DNA from: Streptomyces albiflavescens
Lineage (GTDB): Bacteria; Actinomycetota; Actinomycetes; Streptomycetales; Streptomycetaceae
DNA length: 64,000 nucleotides
Direction of reading: 5' to 3'
NCBI RefSeq assembly: GCF_014645835.1
Contig: NZ_BMMM01000009.1
Coordinates: 177,943-241,942 of the forward strand
Positions 50,568 through 59,163 of the stretch are shown here, piece by piece (the first letter of the stretch is position 1; each line of letters opens with the position of its first letter). Below the pieces are notes generated by a model. It was not told the origin of the DNA and ran no database searches. It saw only the letters and a list, made by a program, of their open reading frames with translations. Both the position numbers and the translations under genes were made by a program.

Positions 50568-50979
50568 ACCAGACCGCCTTGCCGGAATCGGTCGGGCGGT
50601 GGCCGCAGGACGAGCTGAGGGTGCGGATCAGCAGCAGGCCGCGCCCGTGCTCCTGCCAGGGGTCGGGTTCGCCGGCCTGGTGGGGGACCGTGAGATTGCC
50701 GGGCGGCGCCGGGTCCGGGTCGTGCACCTCGACCTGGCAGCCGGACGGCATCAGTTCGACGACCAGCTCCAGGGGACCGTCCCCGGCGGTGTGCTCCACG
50801 GCGTTGGCGACCAGCTCCGCGGTGAGCAGCTCAGCGGTGTCGCTGTCGGCCGCGTGCTCCAGCTCCGCCAGCGCGGTGCGGACCAGAGCACGGGCGACGG
50901 GCACGGCCGCGACGGTGTGCGGCAGTGCGATGCGCCAGGAGGCGGGGGCTGGGGTGTTGTGCAAGGCGAGTCCGTTCAT
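50527..50979 (-). CDS. Anti-sigma-factor-type ATP-binding protein (HATPase_c_2)
   Basis: A 150-residue GHKL ATPase of the RsbW/SpoIIAB-like group very common in Streptomyces. The N box is ELLTAELVANAVEHT, the G1 region VEVHDPDPAPP and the G2 region EHGRGLLLIRTLSSSCG. It may bind an anti-anti-sigma or sigma factor. ATG 50979 is chosen; ATG 51012 is a possible alternative. A palindrome AGCAGG-CTGT-CCTGCT (50982-50997) sits right at the 50979 start region and could be an operator. Confidence 0.85.
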   Translation of the reverse strand: MNGLALHNTPAPASWRIALPHTVAAVPVARALVRTALAELEHAADSDTAELLTAELVANAVEHTAGDGPLELVVELMPSGCQVEVHDPDPAPPGNLTVPHQAGEPDPWQEHGRGLLLIRTLSSSCGHRPTDSGKAVWFRLPVIPAQRRPL

Positions 50980-50997
50980 GGAGCAGGCTGTCCTGCT

Positions 50998-51266
50998 TTG
51001 AGCCGTATGCATCGTACGGGGCCCCCATGCAGAGGCGCTCAGCGGGCTATTTCGGAACATCGGCGGATGCCTCTCGGGACGTTCGGCCCGGCGTTCGGCC
51101 CGACATAGGGCTGCGTACCCAGACGAACGGCCCACCCCGCACGGTCTGCTCCCACCGTTACGGAGCTATCGATGATCCGTGACTCGGTGACGGCTGCCGG
51201 TGACCCGGTGGCGTCGGCCCGGGACGTGGAAACAGGCTCTCCGACCCCTGGCGTATCGCGCACTCA
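50998..51266. other. Divergent intergenic region, no gene seen
   Basis: No convincing frame. The left part holds start-proximal sequence for the HATPase gene and a direct GTTCGGCCC-type duplication near 51081. The right part runs into the promoter element of the crotonase gene at 51251-51293. Confidence 0.4.
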
Positions 51267-51293
51267 TGACGACAGTCACAGAGAAGTGATAAC
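51251..51293 (+). promoter_or_regulatory. Aromatic-CoA regulon element, copy A
   Basis: GCGTATCG (51251-51258), TGACGACAGTCA (51267-51278) and GATAAC (51288-51293). The same three blocks, with the last two at the identical 9-bp spacing, recur at 59164-59204. TGAC-N4-GTCA is an inverted repeat and GATAAC fits a -10 hexamer. The crotonase start is 50 bp after GATAAC. Confidence 0.75.
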
Positions 51294-51343
51294 TTCATGG
51301 AGTAGCCGCAGAGCGTCGCCCCCGCCCGAGGAGGCCGCACGTC

Positions 51344-52171
51344 ATGAGTCCCTTCACCGGCTCCGCCGCCCGCACGCCCGACTGGCAGCACCTGAGGTGT
51401 GAGGTCGCGGACGGGGTCGCCACGGTCACCCTGGCCCGCCCCGAGAAACTCAACGCGCTCACCTTCGGCGCCTACGCCGACCTGCGCGACCTGCTCGCCG
51501 AGCTGTCCCGCGAGCGATCCGTACGCGCCCTGGTGCTGGCCGGCGAGGGCCGCGGCTTCTGCTCCGGAGGCGATGTCGACGAGATCATCGGCGCGACCCT
51601 CTCGATGGACACCGCCCAGCTCCTCGACTTCAACCGGATGACCGGGCAGGTCGTACGGGCGGTACGGGAATGCCCGTTCCCGGTGATCGCGGCGGTGCAC
51701 GGCGTGGCGGCGGGCGCCGGAGCCGTGCTGGCGCTGGCGGCCGACTTCCGGGTCGCCGACCCTTCGGCCCGCTTCTCGTTCCTCTTCACCCGCGTCGGGC
51801 TGTCCGGCGGTGACATGGGTGCGGCCTATCTGCTGCCCCGGGTCGTCGGGCTCGGCCACGCGACCCGGCTGCTGATGCTCGGCGAGCCCGTGCGCGCGCC
51901 CGAGGCCGAGCGGATCGGCCTGATCAGCGAACTCGCCGACGAGGGCGGCGCCGACGAGGCCGCACAACGGCTGGCCCACCGCCTCGCCGAGGGCCCGGCC
52001 CTCGCGTATGCGCAGACCAAGGCGCTGCTCACCGCCGAACTTGACATGCCGCTCGCGGCCTCCGTCGAACTGGACGCCTCGACCCAGGCGCTGCTGATGA
52101 ACGGCGAGGACTACGCCGAGTTCCATGCCGCTTTCACGGAGAAGCGGCCGCCGAAGTGGCGGGGGCGATAG
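51344..52171 (+). CDS. Crotonase-family enoyl-CoA hydratase/isomerase
   Basis: A 275-residue crotonase fold. The CoA-binding RPEKLNALTFGAYADLRDLL, the oxyanion strand GEGRGFCSGGDVDEII and the second oxyanion segment HGVAAGAGAVLALAADFRVA are clear. The two catalytic Glu positions of enoyl-CoA hydratase read Thr/Arg and Asp here (SFLFTRVGLSGGDMGAAYLL), so the chemistry may be hydrolysis, isomerisation or ring-opening rather than simple hydration. GGAGG precedes ATG 51344. It is the first gene after promoter element A, and its end overlaps the monooxygenase start, forming an operon for aromatic acyl-CoA breakdown. Confidence 0.88.
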   Translation: MSPFTGSAARTPDWQHLRCEVADGVATVTLARPEKLNALTFGAYADLRDLLAELSRERSVRALVLAGEGRGFCSGGDVDEIIGATLSMDTAQLLDFNRMTGQVVRAVRECPFPVIAAVHGVAAGAGAVLALAADFRVADPSARFSFLFTRVGLSGGDMGAAYLLPRVVGLGHATRLLMLGEPVRAPEAERIGLISELADEGGADEAAQRLAHRLAEGPALAYAQTKALLTAELDMPLAASVELDASTQALLMNGEDYAEFHAAFTEKRPPKWRGR

Positions 52172-54633
52172 CCGTGGCGGCCGGCGACGCGGCGGTGCCG
52201 ACGGGCGAAGGATCGGTGCCGGCGGGTGGGCACGGACGCCAGGCGGCGGGCGCGCGGACGCCGGAGGGCGGGCGGGTGCCGGAGGTCGCGGCCACCGCCG
52301 CGCGCACAGCTCTGCGCGTCGCGGTGATCGGCGGCGGTCCCGGTGGCCTCTACGCCGCCGCCCTCCTCAAGCGACTCGATCCCGCGCGCGAGATCACCGT
52401 CTGGGAGCGCAACGCCCCCGACGACACCTTCGGCTTCGGTGTCGTGCTCTCCGACGAGACGCTCGGCGGCATCGAGCACGCCGACCCGGTCGTGTACACC
52501 GCGCTCCAGGACGAGTTCGTGCGCTGGGACGACATCGACATCGTGCACCGAGGAGTGCGTCGCACCTCGGGCGGCCACGGCTTCGCGGCGCTCGGCAGGC
52601 GCCGGCTGCTGGAGATCCTGCACGAACGCTGCCACTCGCTCGGCGTCGAGCTGCGCTTCCGTACGGAGGCCCCGCCGGTTGCCGAGCTGATGAGGGCGTA
52701 CGACCTCGTCGTCGCCGCCGACGGTGTGCACAGTCTCACGCGCGGGGCGTACGCGGAGGCCTTCGGGCCGTCCGTCGAGGAGCATCGCTGCCGCTACATC
52801 TGGCTCGCCGCCGACTTCGCCTTCGACGCCTTCCGCTTCGAGATCGCCGAGACCGAGCACGGCGTGATGCAGCTGCACGGCTACCCGTATTCCCGCCCGT
52901 CGTCCGACCACCACCCCTCGACGAGGCCCGCCGGGCCGCAGAATCAATGCGGCGCCTCGACCGTCATCGTGGAGATGCGCGAAGAGGTGTGGCGGGCGGC
53001 CGGGTTCGCGGAGCTCGACGAGCAGGGGTCCGTCGAGCGGTGCGCGAAGATCTTCGCGGACGCGCTGGGCGGACGCCCGCTGCGGTCCAACAAGTCGGCG
53101 TGGACCACCTTCCGGACGGTCGTCAACGACCGCTGGGCGCACGGGAACCTGGTCCTCCTCGGCGACGCCGCGCACACCGCCCACTTCTCCATCGGCTCCG
53201 GCACGAAGCTGGCGGTGGAGGACGCGCTCGCGCTGGCCGCCTGTCTGGAGGAGCACGCCGATCTGGCGCAGGCCCTCGGCGCCTACGAGGAGGAGCGGCG
53301 CCCGGTCGTCGCGTCCACCCAGCGGGCGGCGCGCGCGAGCCTGGAGTGGTTCGAGAACCTGGACCGTTACCTCGACCAGCCCTCACACCAGTTCGCCTTC
53401 AACCTCCTCACCCGCAGCCGCCGCGTCACCCACGACAATCTGCGGCTGCGCGACGCGCATTTCACCGAGTCCGTGGAGCGCGAGTTCGGATGTCCGTCGG
53501 GTACGCCCCCGATGTTCACGCCGTTCAGGCTGCGCGGCCTCACCCTGCGCAACCGGGTCGTCGTCTCGCCCATGGACATGTACTCGGCCGTGGACGGGGT
53601 TCCCGGCGACTTCCACCTCGTCCACCTGGGCGCGCGGGCACTCGGCGGCGCCGGACTGGTGATGACCGAGATGGTGTGCGTGAGCGCGGAGGGCCGCATC
53701 ACGCCCGGCTGCGCGGGGCTCTACACCGGACGGCAGGCCGAGGCCTGGCGGCGGATCACCGACTTCGTCCACGCACAGGTGCCGGGCACCGCGATCGGCG
53801 TGCAGCTCGGTCACTCCGGGCGCAAGGGATCGACCAAGCTGATGTGGGAGGGCATGGACGAGCCGTTGGAGGACGGCAACTGGCCACTCGTGGCCGCGTC
53901 CCCGATCCCGTACAAGCCGGGGAACCAGACGCCCCGCGAGCTGTCGCGCGCCCAACTCACCGACATCCGGGAACAGTTCACCGCCGCAGCATGGCGGGCC
54001 GCGCGCGGCGGCTTCGATCTGCTCGAACTGCACTGCGCCCACGGCTACCTGCTCTCCGGCTTCCTGTCGCCGCTGACCAACCGGCGCACCGACGCGTACG
54101 GCGGCTCGCTCGCCCGCCGGCTCCGCTTCCCGCTCGAAGTGTTCGACGCCGTGCGGGCCGTGTGGCCCGAGGAGCGGCCGATGACCGTCCGCATCTCCGC
54201 CACCGACTGGGCCGATGGCGGCACCACCGGGGACGACGCCGTGGAGATCGCGCGGGCCTTCGCCGCGCACGGCGCCGACGCGGTCGATGTGTCGACGGGC
54301 CAGGTGGTGGCGGACGAGCGCCCCGAGTACGGGCGCTCGTACCAGACGCCGTACGCCGACCGGATCCGCCACGAGACCGGCCTGCCCGTGATCGCCGTCG
54401 GCGCCATCTCCTCCTGGGACGACGTCAACTCCCTGATCCTGGCCGGACGCACGGACCTCTGCGCGCTCGCCCGGCCGCATCTGTACGACCCGCACTGGAC
54501 GCTGCACGCGGCGGCCGAGCAGGGATACGAGGGTCCGGGCGTCGTCTGGCCGATGCCCTACCGGGCAGGCAGCCGGCGCCCGCAGACCGGACGCACCGAT
54601 GCCCCCAAACCCCGGCTCACGCTGGGGACTTGA
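52156..54633 (+). CDS. Bifunctional anthraniloyl/salicylyl-CoA monooxygenase-reductase
   Basis: An 825-residue two-domain enzyme. Residues ~50-390 are an FAD monooxygenase (VAVIGGGPGGLYAAALLKRL; VLLGDAAHTAHFSIGSGTKL). Residues ~452-800 are an old-yellow-enzyme FMN reductase (MFTPFRLRGLTLRNRVVVSP, LHCAHGYLLSGFLSPLTNRR, VIAVGAISSWDDVNSLILAG). This fusion is known as 2-aminobenzoyl-CoA monooxygenase/reductase and as salicylyl-CoA 5-hydroxylase; it hydroxylates and then partly reduces the aromatic ring of the CoA thioester. The start (GTG 52156, or GTG 52174) overlaps or abuts the crotonase stop. The ~50-residue N-terminal extension is low-complexity and may be partly untranslated. Confidence 0.92.
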   Translation: MAGAIAVAAGDAAVPTGEGSVPAGGHGRQAAGARTPEGGRVPEVAATAARTALRVAVIGGGPGGLYAAALLKRLDPAREITVWERNAPDDTFGFGVVLSDETLGGIEHADPVVYTALQDEFVRWDDIDIVHRGVRRTSGGHGFAALGRRRLLEILHERCHSLGVELRFRTEAPPVAELMRAYDLVVAADGVHSLTRGAYAEAFGPSVEEHRCRYIWLAADFAFDAFRFEIAETEHGVMQLHGYPYSRPSSDHHPSTRPAGPQNQCGASTVIVEMREEVWRAAGFAELDEQGSVERCAKIFADALGGRPLRSNKSAWTTFRTVVNDRWAHGNLVLLGDAAHTAHFSIGSGTKLAVEDALALAACLEEHADLAQALGAYEEERRPVVASTQRAARASLEWFENLDRYLDQPSHQFAFNLLTRSRRVTHDNLRLRDAHFTESVEREFGCPSGTPPMFTPFRLRGLTLRNRVVVSPMDMYSAVDGVPGDFHLVHLGARALGGAGLVMTEMVCVSAEGRITPGCAGLYTGRQAEAWRRITDFVHAQVPGTAIGVQLGHSGRKGSTKLMWEGMDEPLEDGNWPLVAASPIPYKPGNQTPRELSRAQLTDIREQFTAAAWRAARGGFDLLELHCAHGYLLSGFLSPLTNRRTDAYGGSLARRLRFPLEVFDAVRAVWPEERPMTVRISATDWADGGTTGDDAVEIARAFAAHGADAVDVSTGQVVADERPEYGRSYQTPYADRIRHETGLPVIAVGAISSWDDVNSLILAGRTDLCALARPHLYDPHWTLHAAAEQGYEGPGVVWPMPYRAGSRRPQTGRTDAPKPRLTLGT

Positions 54634-55564
54634 GGGCATCCGTGCTGATCATGTCGCCGCGCGCGACATCGCGCGCGTCGGCCAGGCGCAGCGTCAACGA
54701 CTGGGGCGCGTACGCCGTGTCGGCGTCCTCGCCGAGTACGTCGATGCCGACGATCTCGGAGGTCTCGCCGGACGGATGGACGGTGACGCGGTCGCCGACG
54801 CGCAACTCTCCGGACACCAACTGTCCCGCGTAGTGGCGGACTTCGTCGTGCCGGATGACGTACTGCACCGGGAAGCGCGCCGGAGCGGTCGACGCGTCGG
54901 AGCCCACCGGCACGGTCTCCAGGAACTCCAGCAGAGCCGGACCCTCGTACCAGCCCATGTGCGCCGAACGCTCCACCACGTTGTCGCCGCACAGCGCGGA
55001 GACCGGGATCGGCGTGAAGCCGGGCAGGTCCAACTCGGCGGCATGGCCCGCGAAGTCCTCGACGATGCGCTCGAACTCCGTCTCCTCGTACCCGACGAGG
55101 TCCATCTTGTTCACGGCGAGCACGACGTGCGGGACGCGCAGCAGCGCGGCGACGGCGGCGTGCCGATGGGTCTGCTCGACCACGCCGTGGCGCGCGTCGA
55201 CCAGGATGATGGCCAGGTCGGCGGTGGAGGCGCCGGTGACCATGTTCCGGGTGTACTGCACGTGTCCGGGGGTGTCGGCCAGGATGAAGCGGCGGCGTGG
55301 GGTGACGAAGTAGCGGTACGCGACGTCGATGGTGATGCCCTGTTCGCGTTCGGCGCGCAGGCCGTCGGTGAGGAGGGCGAGGTCGGGCGCGTCCTGGCCG
55401 CGGCTGGCGGACACGCGCTCGACGGCTTCCAGCTGGTCCGTCAGGACGGACTTGGAGTCGTGCAGCAGACGTCCGACGAGCGTGGACTTGCCGTCGTCGA
55501 CGGAGCCCGCAGTCGCGAAGCGCAGCGTGTCGACGGCGCCGCTGCTGATGACGGTGACGGTCAT
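54617..55564 (-). CDS. cysN: Sulfate adenylyltransferase GTPase subunit CysN, shortened
   Basis: A 315-residue GTPase with the G1 loop ATAGSVDDGKSTLVGRLLHD, G3 ILADTPGHVQYTRNMVTGAS and G4 LAVNKMDLVGY, then domain II (HYAGQLVSGELRVGDRVTVH). Normal CysN proteins are ~430-475 residues; after LADARDVARGDMIS this one stops within 11 residues, so domain III is missing. The missing part may have been lost by an in-frame internal deletion or by recombination at the boundary with the convergent monooxygenase gene, whose last 17 bp it overlaps. It starts two bases after the cysD stop. Activity is doubtful. Confidence 0.85.
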   Translation of the reverse strand: MTVTVISSGAVDTLRFATAGSVDDGKSTLVGRLLHDSKSVLTDQLEAVERVSASRGQDAPDLALLTDGLRAEREQGITIDVAYRYFVTPRRRFILADTPGHVQYTRNMVTGASTADLAIILVDARHGVVEQTHRHAAVAALLRVPHVVLAVNKMDLVGYEETEFERIVEDFAGHAAELDLPGFTPIPVSALCGDNVVERSAHMGWYEGPALLEFLETVPVGSDASTAPARFPVQYVIRHDEVRHYAGQLVSGELRVGDRVTVHPSGETSEIVGIDVLGEDADTAYAPQSLTLRLADARDVARGDMISTDALKSPA

Positions 55565-55566
55565 GT

Positions 55567-55928
55567 CTAGAAGTACCCCTTGCGCTTGCGGTCTTCCCGT
55601 CCTGTACGGAGGCGACGTGCAGGCGCAGACCGTGCTTCTGGACGGTGCGGTCGCGGTACTCGAGGACCTCGGGGAAGTTGTGCCCGGTGTCCACGTGCAG
55701 CAGCGAGAAGGGGATCGCCGCGGGGGCGAACGCCTTCAGCGCGAGGTGCAGCATGACGATGGAGTCCTTGCCGCCGGAGAACAGGATCACCGGCCGCTCG
55801 AACTCGCCCGCGACCTCGCGGAAGATGTGGACGGCCTCGGACTCCAGCGCGTCCAGGTGCGACAGCGCGTACGGGCTGGACTCCTCGGAATCGCCGGCTG
55901 CCGCGGAGACAGTGGTTGCGGTCGTCAT
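55567..55928 (-). pseudogene. cysD: cysD with a large internal deletion and frameshift
   Basis: ATG 55928 begins a normal CysD (sulfate adenylyltransferase small subunit): PVILFSGGKDSIVMLHLALK with the PP-loop at 51-56, then LLHVDTGHNFPEVLEYRDRT and HGLRLHVASVQD to residue 110. Directly after, near 55595-55600, the sense shifts one frame to GREDRKRKGYF and the TAG at 55567-55569, the natural end of CysD. About 190 residues are gone. In the original frame translation would run on for hundreds of codons through cysN antisense-free sequence. The genes on both sides keep the operon spacing (ATGA overlap with cysC, two bases to cysN), so the deletion is recent. Confidence 0.88.
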
Positions 55929-56476
55929 GCGAGACCCCTCTCGGTGAGCAGCGCATGCAGCGCGGCCGCGGACTCCTCGGGCGTCTGCAGGTGCGTCTCC
56001 AGCGTGAGCGCCGGGTCGAGCGGCGGCTCATACGGATCGTCGACACCGGTCAGGCCCCTGAGCTGCCCCGCGGCCTGCCGGGCGTACAGCCCCTTCACAT
56101 CGCGCTCGCCGCACACCTCGACCGGGGTGGCGACATGCACCTCGATGTACGGCGTCCCGCTCGTTTGGTGGCGCTTCCGGACGGCCTCGCGGCTGTCGGC
56201 GTACGGGGCGATGACGGGCACCACGGCGAGGACGCCGTTGCGCGCGAGGACCTCGGCGACCAGGCCGATGCGCTGCACATTGGTGTTGCGGTCGGCACGG
56301 GAGAAGCCGAGGCCGGCGGAGAGGAAACGGCGGATCTCGTCACCGTCGAGGACCTCCACGCGGTGCCCCTCGGCCTTCAGACGGCTGCCCAGAAGGCGCG
56401 CGATGGTCGTCTTGCCCGCGCTCGGCAGGCCCGTGAGCCAGACGGTGGCTCCCTGAGCCCTGGACGTGGTGGTCAT
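55925..56476 (-). CDS. cysC: Adenylylsulfate kinase CysC
   Basis: A 183-residue APS kinase: P-loop WLTGLPSAGKTTIARLLGSR, VLDGDEIRRFLSAGLGFSRA, DRNTNVQRIGLVAEVLARNG and the DVKGLYARQAAGQLRGLTGV lid. It makes PAPS from APS. It is the first gene of a cysC-cysD-cysN operon (4-bp overlap with cysD) and looks complete. Without working cysD and with a shortened cysN it lacks its own APS source here. The cysH and sulfite reductase genes found upstream in the main Streptomyces sulfate operon are absent, so this may be a second, decaying copy. Confidence 0.94.
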   Translation of the reverse strand: MTTTSRAQGATVWLTGLPSAGKTTIARLLGSRLKAEGHRVEVLDGDEIRRFLSAGLGFSRADRNTNVQRIGLVAEVLARNGVLAVVPVIAPYADSREAVRKRHQTSGTPYIEVHVATPVEVCGERDVKGLYARQAAGQLRGLTGVDDPYEPPLDPALTLETHLQTPEESAAALHALLTERGLA

Positions 56477-56589
56477 ACGTGCTGTCCTCTTCCTGTCCTG
56501 GCGTGCGGCTCACGACGCTAGGTAAGAAACATGAGAAGAGGGACGGAAGAGCCTGAGGGTTCCCTTAGCGCCTCATGATGTAAAAGAGG

Positions 56590-57432
56590 TCACACATCGT
56601 CGGAATGCCGGAAGTGCCCGGGCACGCCCGCGAAGACCGCCCCGGCGTCACGCAACCGCTCGTGCAGTGCCCGGAAGACGGTGGCCGAGCGGGCGCCCGG
56701 CCAGTCCTGGGGCAGCAGGGCCGCGGGCAGTCCCGGGTCGGTGTACGGGAGGTGGCGCCAGGAGTCGAGGGCGAGCAGATAGTCGCGGTACGCCTCCTCC
56801 GGCGGGGTGTCCGCGCGCCGCTCCCAGGCGTGCAGCACGGGCGCGTGCTGGTCGAGGAACTCCTCGTGCTCCTTGGCGATCGCGGCCAGGTCCCACCAGC
56901 GGGCGACCGCGTCGGCCGTCGCCGCGAAGCCCAGGTGCTCCCCGCGGAACAGCTCCACGTAGGGGTCGAGCCGTAGCCGCTCCAGGGTGTGCCGGGTCTC
57001 CTCGTAGAGCCGCGCCGGGGCCAGCCACACCCCGGGGGCAGCCGTCCCGAAGCCGAGACCTGCGAGCCGAGAGCGCAGCACGTGCCGCTTCTGGCGCTCG
57101 GACTCCGGCACGGAGAAGACGGCGAGCACCCAGCCGTCGTCCTCGGGTGGCGCCGTCGCGTACACCCGCCGGTCGCCGTCGTCGAGCAGCTGTCGCGCGT
57201 CCGCCGACAGTGCGTATCCGGCGGCGCCGGCCGCCGTGCGTGCCGGCTCGAGGAGGCCGCGGCGCTTGAGTCGTGACACCGACGACCGTACGGAGGGCGC
57301 GTCGACGCCGACCGCGGCGAGGAGCCGGATCAGCTCGGCCACCGGCACGGGGCCGGGCGTGAAACGGCCGTACGCGCCGTAGAACGTGACGATGAGGGAC
57401 CGGGGGGCGTGCTGCTCTGACACGTTGATCAC
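56590..57432 (-). CDS. PaaX-family transcriptional regulator
   Basis: A 280-residue protein of the PaaX family (phenylacetyl-CoA-responsive repressor type). The N-terminal winged HTH is RSLIVTFYGAYGRFTPGPVP, VDAPSVRSSVSRLKRRGLLE; the middle domain has GWVLAVFSVPESERQKRHVL and LGFGTAAPGVWLAPARL; the C-terminal domain is YRDYLLALDSWRHLPYTDPG. PaaX proteins respond to aryl-CoA thioesters. It starts 15 bp after the ligase stop on the same strand, so it is co-transcribed with the aryl-CoA ligase. It is the natural candidate to bind the TGACGACAGTCA elements at 51.27 and 59.18 kb. Confidence 0.92.
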   Translation of the reverse strand: MINVSEQHAPRSLIVTFYGAYGRFTPGPVPVAELIRLLAAVGVDAPSVRSSVSRLKRRGLLEPARTAAGAAGYALSADARQLLDDGDRRVYATAPPEDDGWVLAVFSVPESERQKRHVLRSRLAGLGFGTAAPGVWLAPARLYEETRHTLERLRLDPYVELFRGEHLGFAATADAVARWWDLAAIAKEHEEFLDQHAPVLHAWERRADTPPEEAYRDYLLALDSWRHLPYTDPGLPAALLPQDWPGARSATVFRALHERLRDAGAVFAGVPGHFRHSDDV

Positions 57433-57447
57433 TCTAGTGCTCGAAGA

Positions 57448-59124
57448 TCACTTGGGATCGCCGCCTGTGGACAACTCACTCTCCGGGGCGGGTGGCGGCA
57501 TGACGTCCGGACCGGCGTCTTTGCGCAGCCGGAACCGCTGGAGCTTGCCCGTCGCGGTGCGCGGCAGCGCGTCCAGGAAGACGATTTCGCGGGGGCATTT
57601 GTACGGCGCCAGCTCGGACTTGAGGAAGGTGCGCAACGCCTCCGGGTCCTTGCGTGAGCCCTCCCTGAGGACCGCATACGCCACGACGACCTGCCCGCGC
57701 GCCTCGTCGGCCTGCCCCACGACCGCCGTCTCGACCACGTCCGGGTGGCGCAGCAGCGCGTCCTCGACCTCCGGGCCCGCGATGTTGTACCCCGCCGAGA
57801 TGATCATGTCGTCGGCGCGGGCGACATAGCGGAAGTAGCCGTCGGGATCGCGCACATAGGTGTCGCCGGTGATGTTCCAGCCGCCGCGTACGTACTCCCG
57901 CTGCCGTGGGTCGGCGAGATAGCGACAGCCGACCGGGCCGCGCACGGCGAGCAGCCCGGGCTCGCCGTCCGGCACGGGTTCGCCGGAATCGTCGACCAAG
58001 CGCGCGTGCCATCCCGGTACGGGGACGCCGGTCGTGCCGGGGCGGATGTGCTCGTCGGCCGCGGAGATGAAGATGTGCAGCAGCTCGGTGGCGCCGATGC
58101 CGTTGATGATGCGCAGGCCGGTGCGGGTGTGCCAGGCCCGCCAGGTCGCGGCGGGCAGATTCTCGCCCGCGGACACACACCGTCGCAGCGACCCGGTGTC
58201 GTAACCCTCCAGCTCCGTCAGCATCGCCCGGTACGCGGTCGGCGCGGTGAACAGTACGGAGACGCGGTGCTCGGCGATCGCGGGCAACAGCTGCTTGGGG
58301 CCCGCCTGTTCGAGCAGCAGGGAGCAGGCACCGACGCGCATCGGGAAGACGACGAGACCGCCGAGCCCGAAGGTGAAACCCAGCGGGGGACTGCCCGCGA
58401 AGACATCGTCCTCATGTGGCTGCAACACATGCTTCGAGAAGGTGTCCGCTATCGCCAACACATCGCGATGGAAGTGCATACAGCCCTTGGGGCGACCGGT
58501 CGTGCCCGAGGTGAAGGCGATCAGGGCGACGTCGTCGGCGGCGGTGTCGACGGCGGCGAACGGCTCGTCCGGTGCGCCCGTGATGCGCAGCAGCAGGTCG
58601 TCGGGTGCGTCACCGCCGTACGTGGTGACCCGCAGCCCCGGGATTTCCGCCTTGACCAGGTCGTCGACGGACCGTACGTCGCACAGCGCGTGCGTCACCC
58701 GAGCGATCTCGCACATGGTGGTCAGCTCATGCGTGCGCTGTTGCGCCAGTACGGTGACGGCGACCGCGCCGGCCTTCAGCACCGCCAGCCAGCACGCGGC
58801 CAGCCACGGTGTGGTGGGGCCGCGCAGCAACACGCGGTTGCCGGGGACGACGCCCAGTTCGCCGGTCAGCACATGGGCGATGCGGTCGACCCGGGCGAGA
58901 AGCTGTCCGTACGTCCACAGGTCGCCGGAGGCCGTACGGAAGACGGGGCGCTCGGGCCGGGCGTGGTCGAGGAGCTCGGCGGCGCAGTTCAGCCGGTCGG
59001 GGTAGCGCAGCTCGGGCAGATCGAAGTGGAGCGCCGGCCACTGATCGCGCGGCGGCAGGTGGTCGTGCGGGAAGGTGTCGACGTGGGCCGAGGTCGTCGG
59101 CTCCGCGGTGTCCCTGGGGTCCAT
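57448..59124 (-). CDS. Aryl-CoA ligase, 2-aminobenzoate/benzoate-CoA ligase type
   Basis: A 558-residue AMP-forming ligase. Motif A3 is ALIAFTSGTTGRPKGCMHFH, the substrate strand SPPLGFTFGLGGLVVFPMRV, A5 INGIGATELLHIFISAADEH, and A8/A10 RADDMIISAGYNIAGPEVED and PRTATGKLQRF with the catalytic Lys. The GATELLHIF motif is that of benzoate- and anthranilate-CoA ligases. ATG 59124 is preferred, with 102 upstream in-frame codons lacking character. Placed beside the monooxygenase-reductase fusion, it would make the aryl-CoA substrate (anthraniloyl- or salicylyl-CoA). Promoter element B lies 54 bp upstream. Confidence 0.92.
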   Translation of the reverse strand: MDPRDTAEPTTSAHVDTFPHDHLPPRDQWPALHFDLPELRYPDRLNCAAELLDHARPERPVFRTASGDLWTYGQLLARVDRIAHVLTGELGVVPGNRVLLRGPTTPWLAACWLAVLKAGAVAVTVLAQQRTHELTTMCEIARVTHALCDVRSVDDLVKAEIPGLRVTTYGGDAPDDLLLRITGAPDEPFAAVDTAADDVALIAFTSGTTGRPKGCMHFHRDVLAIADTFSKHVLQPHEDDVFAGSPPLGFTFGLGGLVVFPMRVGACSLLLEQAGPKQLLPAIAEHRVSVLFTAPTAYRAMLTELEGYDTGSLRRCVSAGENLPAATWRAWHTRTGLRIINGIGATELLHIFISAADEHIRPGTTGVPVPGWHARLVDDSGEPVPDGEPGLLAVRGPVGCRYLADPRQREYVRGGWNITGDTYVRDPDGYFRYVARADDMIISAGYNIAGPEVEDALLRHPDVVETAVVGQADEARGQVVVAYAVLREGSRKDPEALRTFLKSELAPYKCPREIVFLDALPRTATGKLQRFRLRKDAGPDVMPPPAPESELSTGGDPK

Positions 59125-59163
59125 GGCGGTTCGCCCCCTTGTCGTGGTGGGCTCGCACCAGGA

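Noticed and set aside
51039..51182. Short frames in the HATPase/crotonase divergent gap
   Set aside because: They overlap the promoter element and lack any protein character.
54558..55928. A 456-residue protein read straight through the cysD start frame
   Set aside because: Only the first 110 residues are CysD; the rest is an out-of-frame reading of cysN caused by the deletion.
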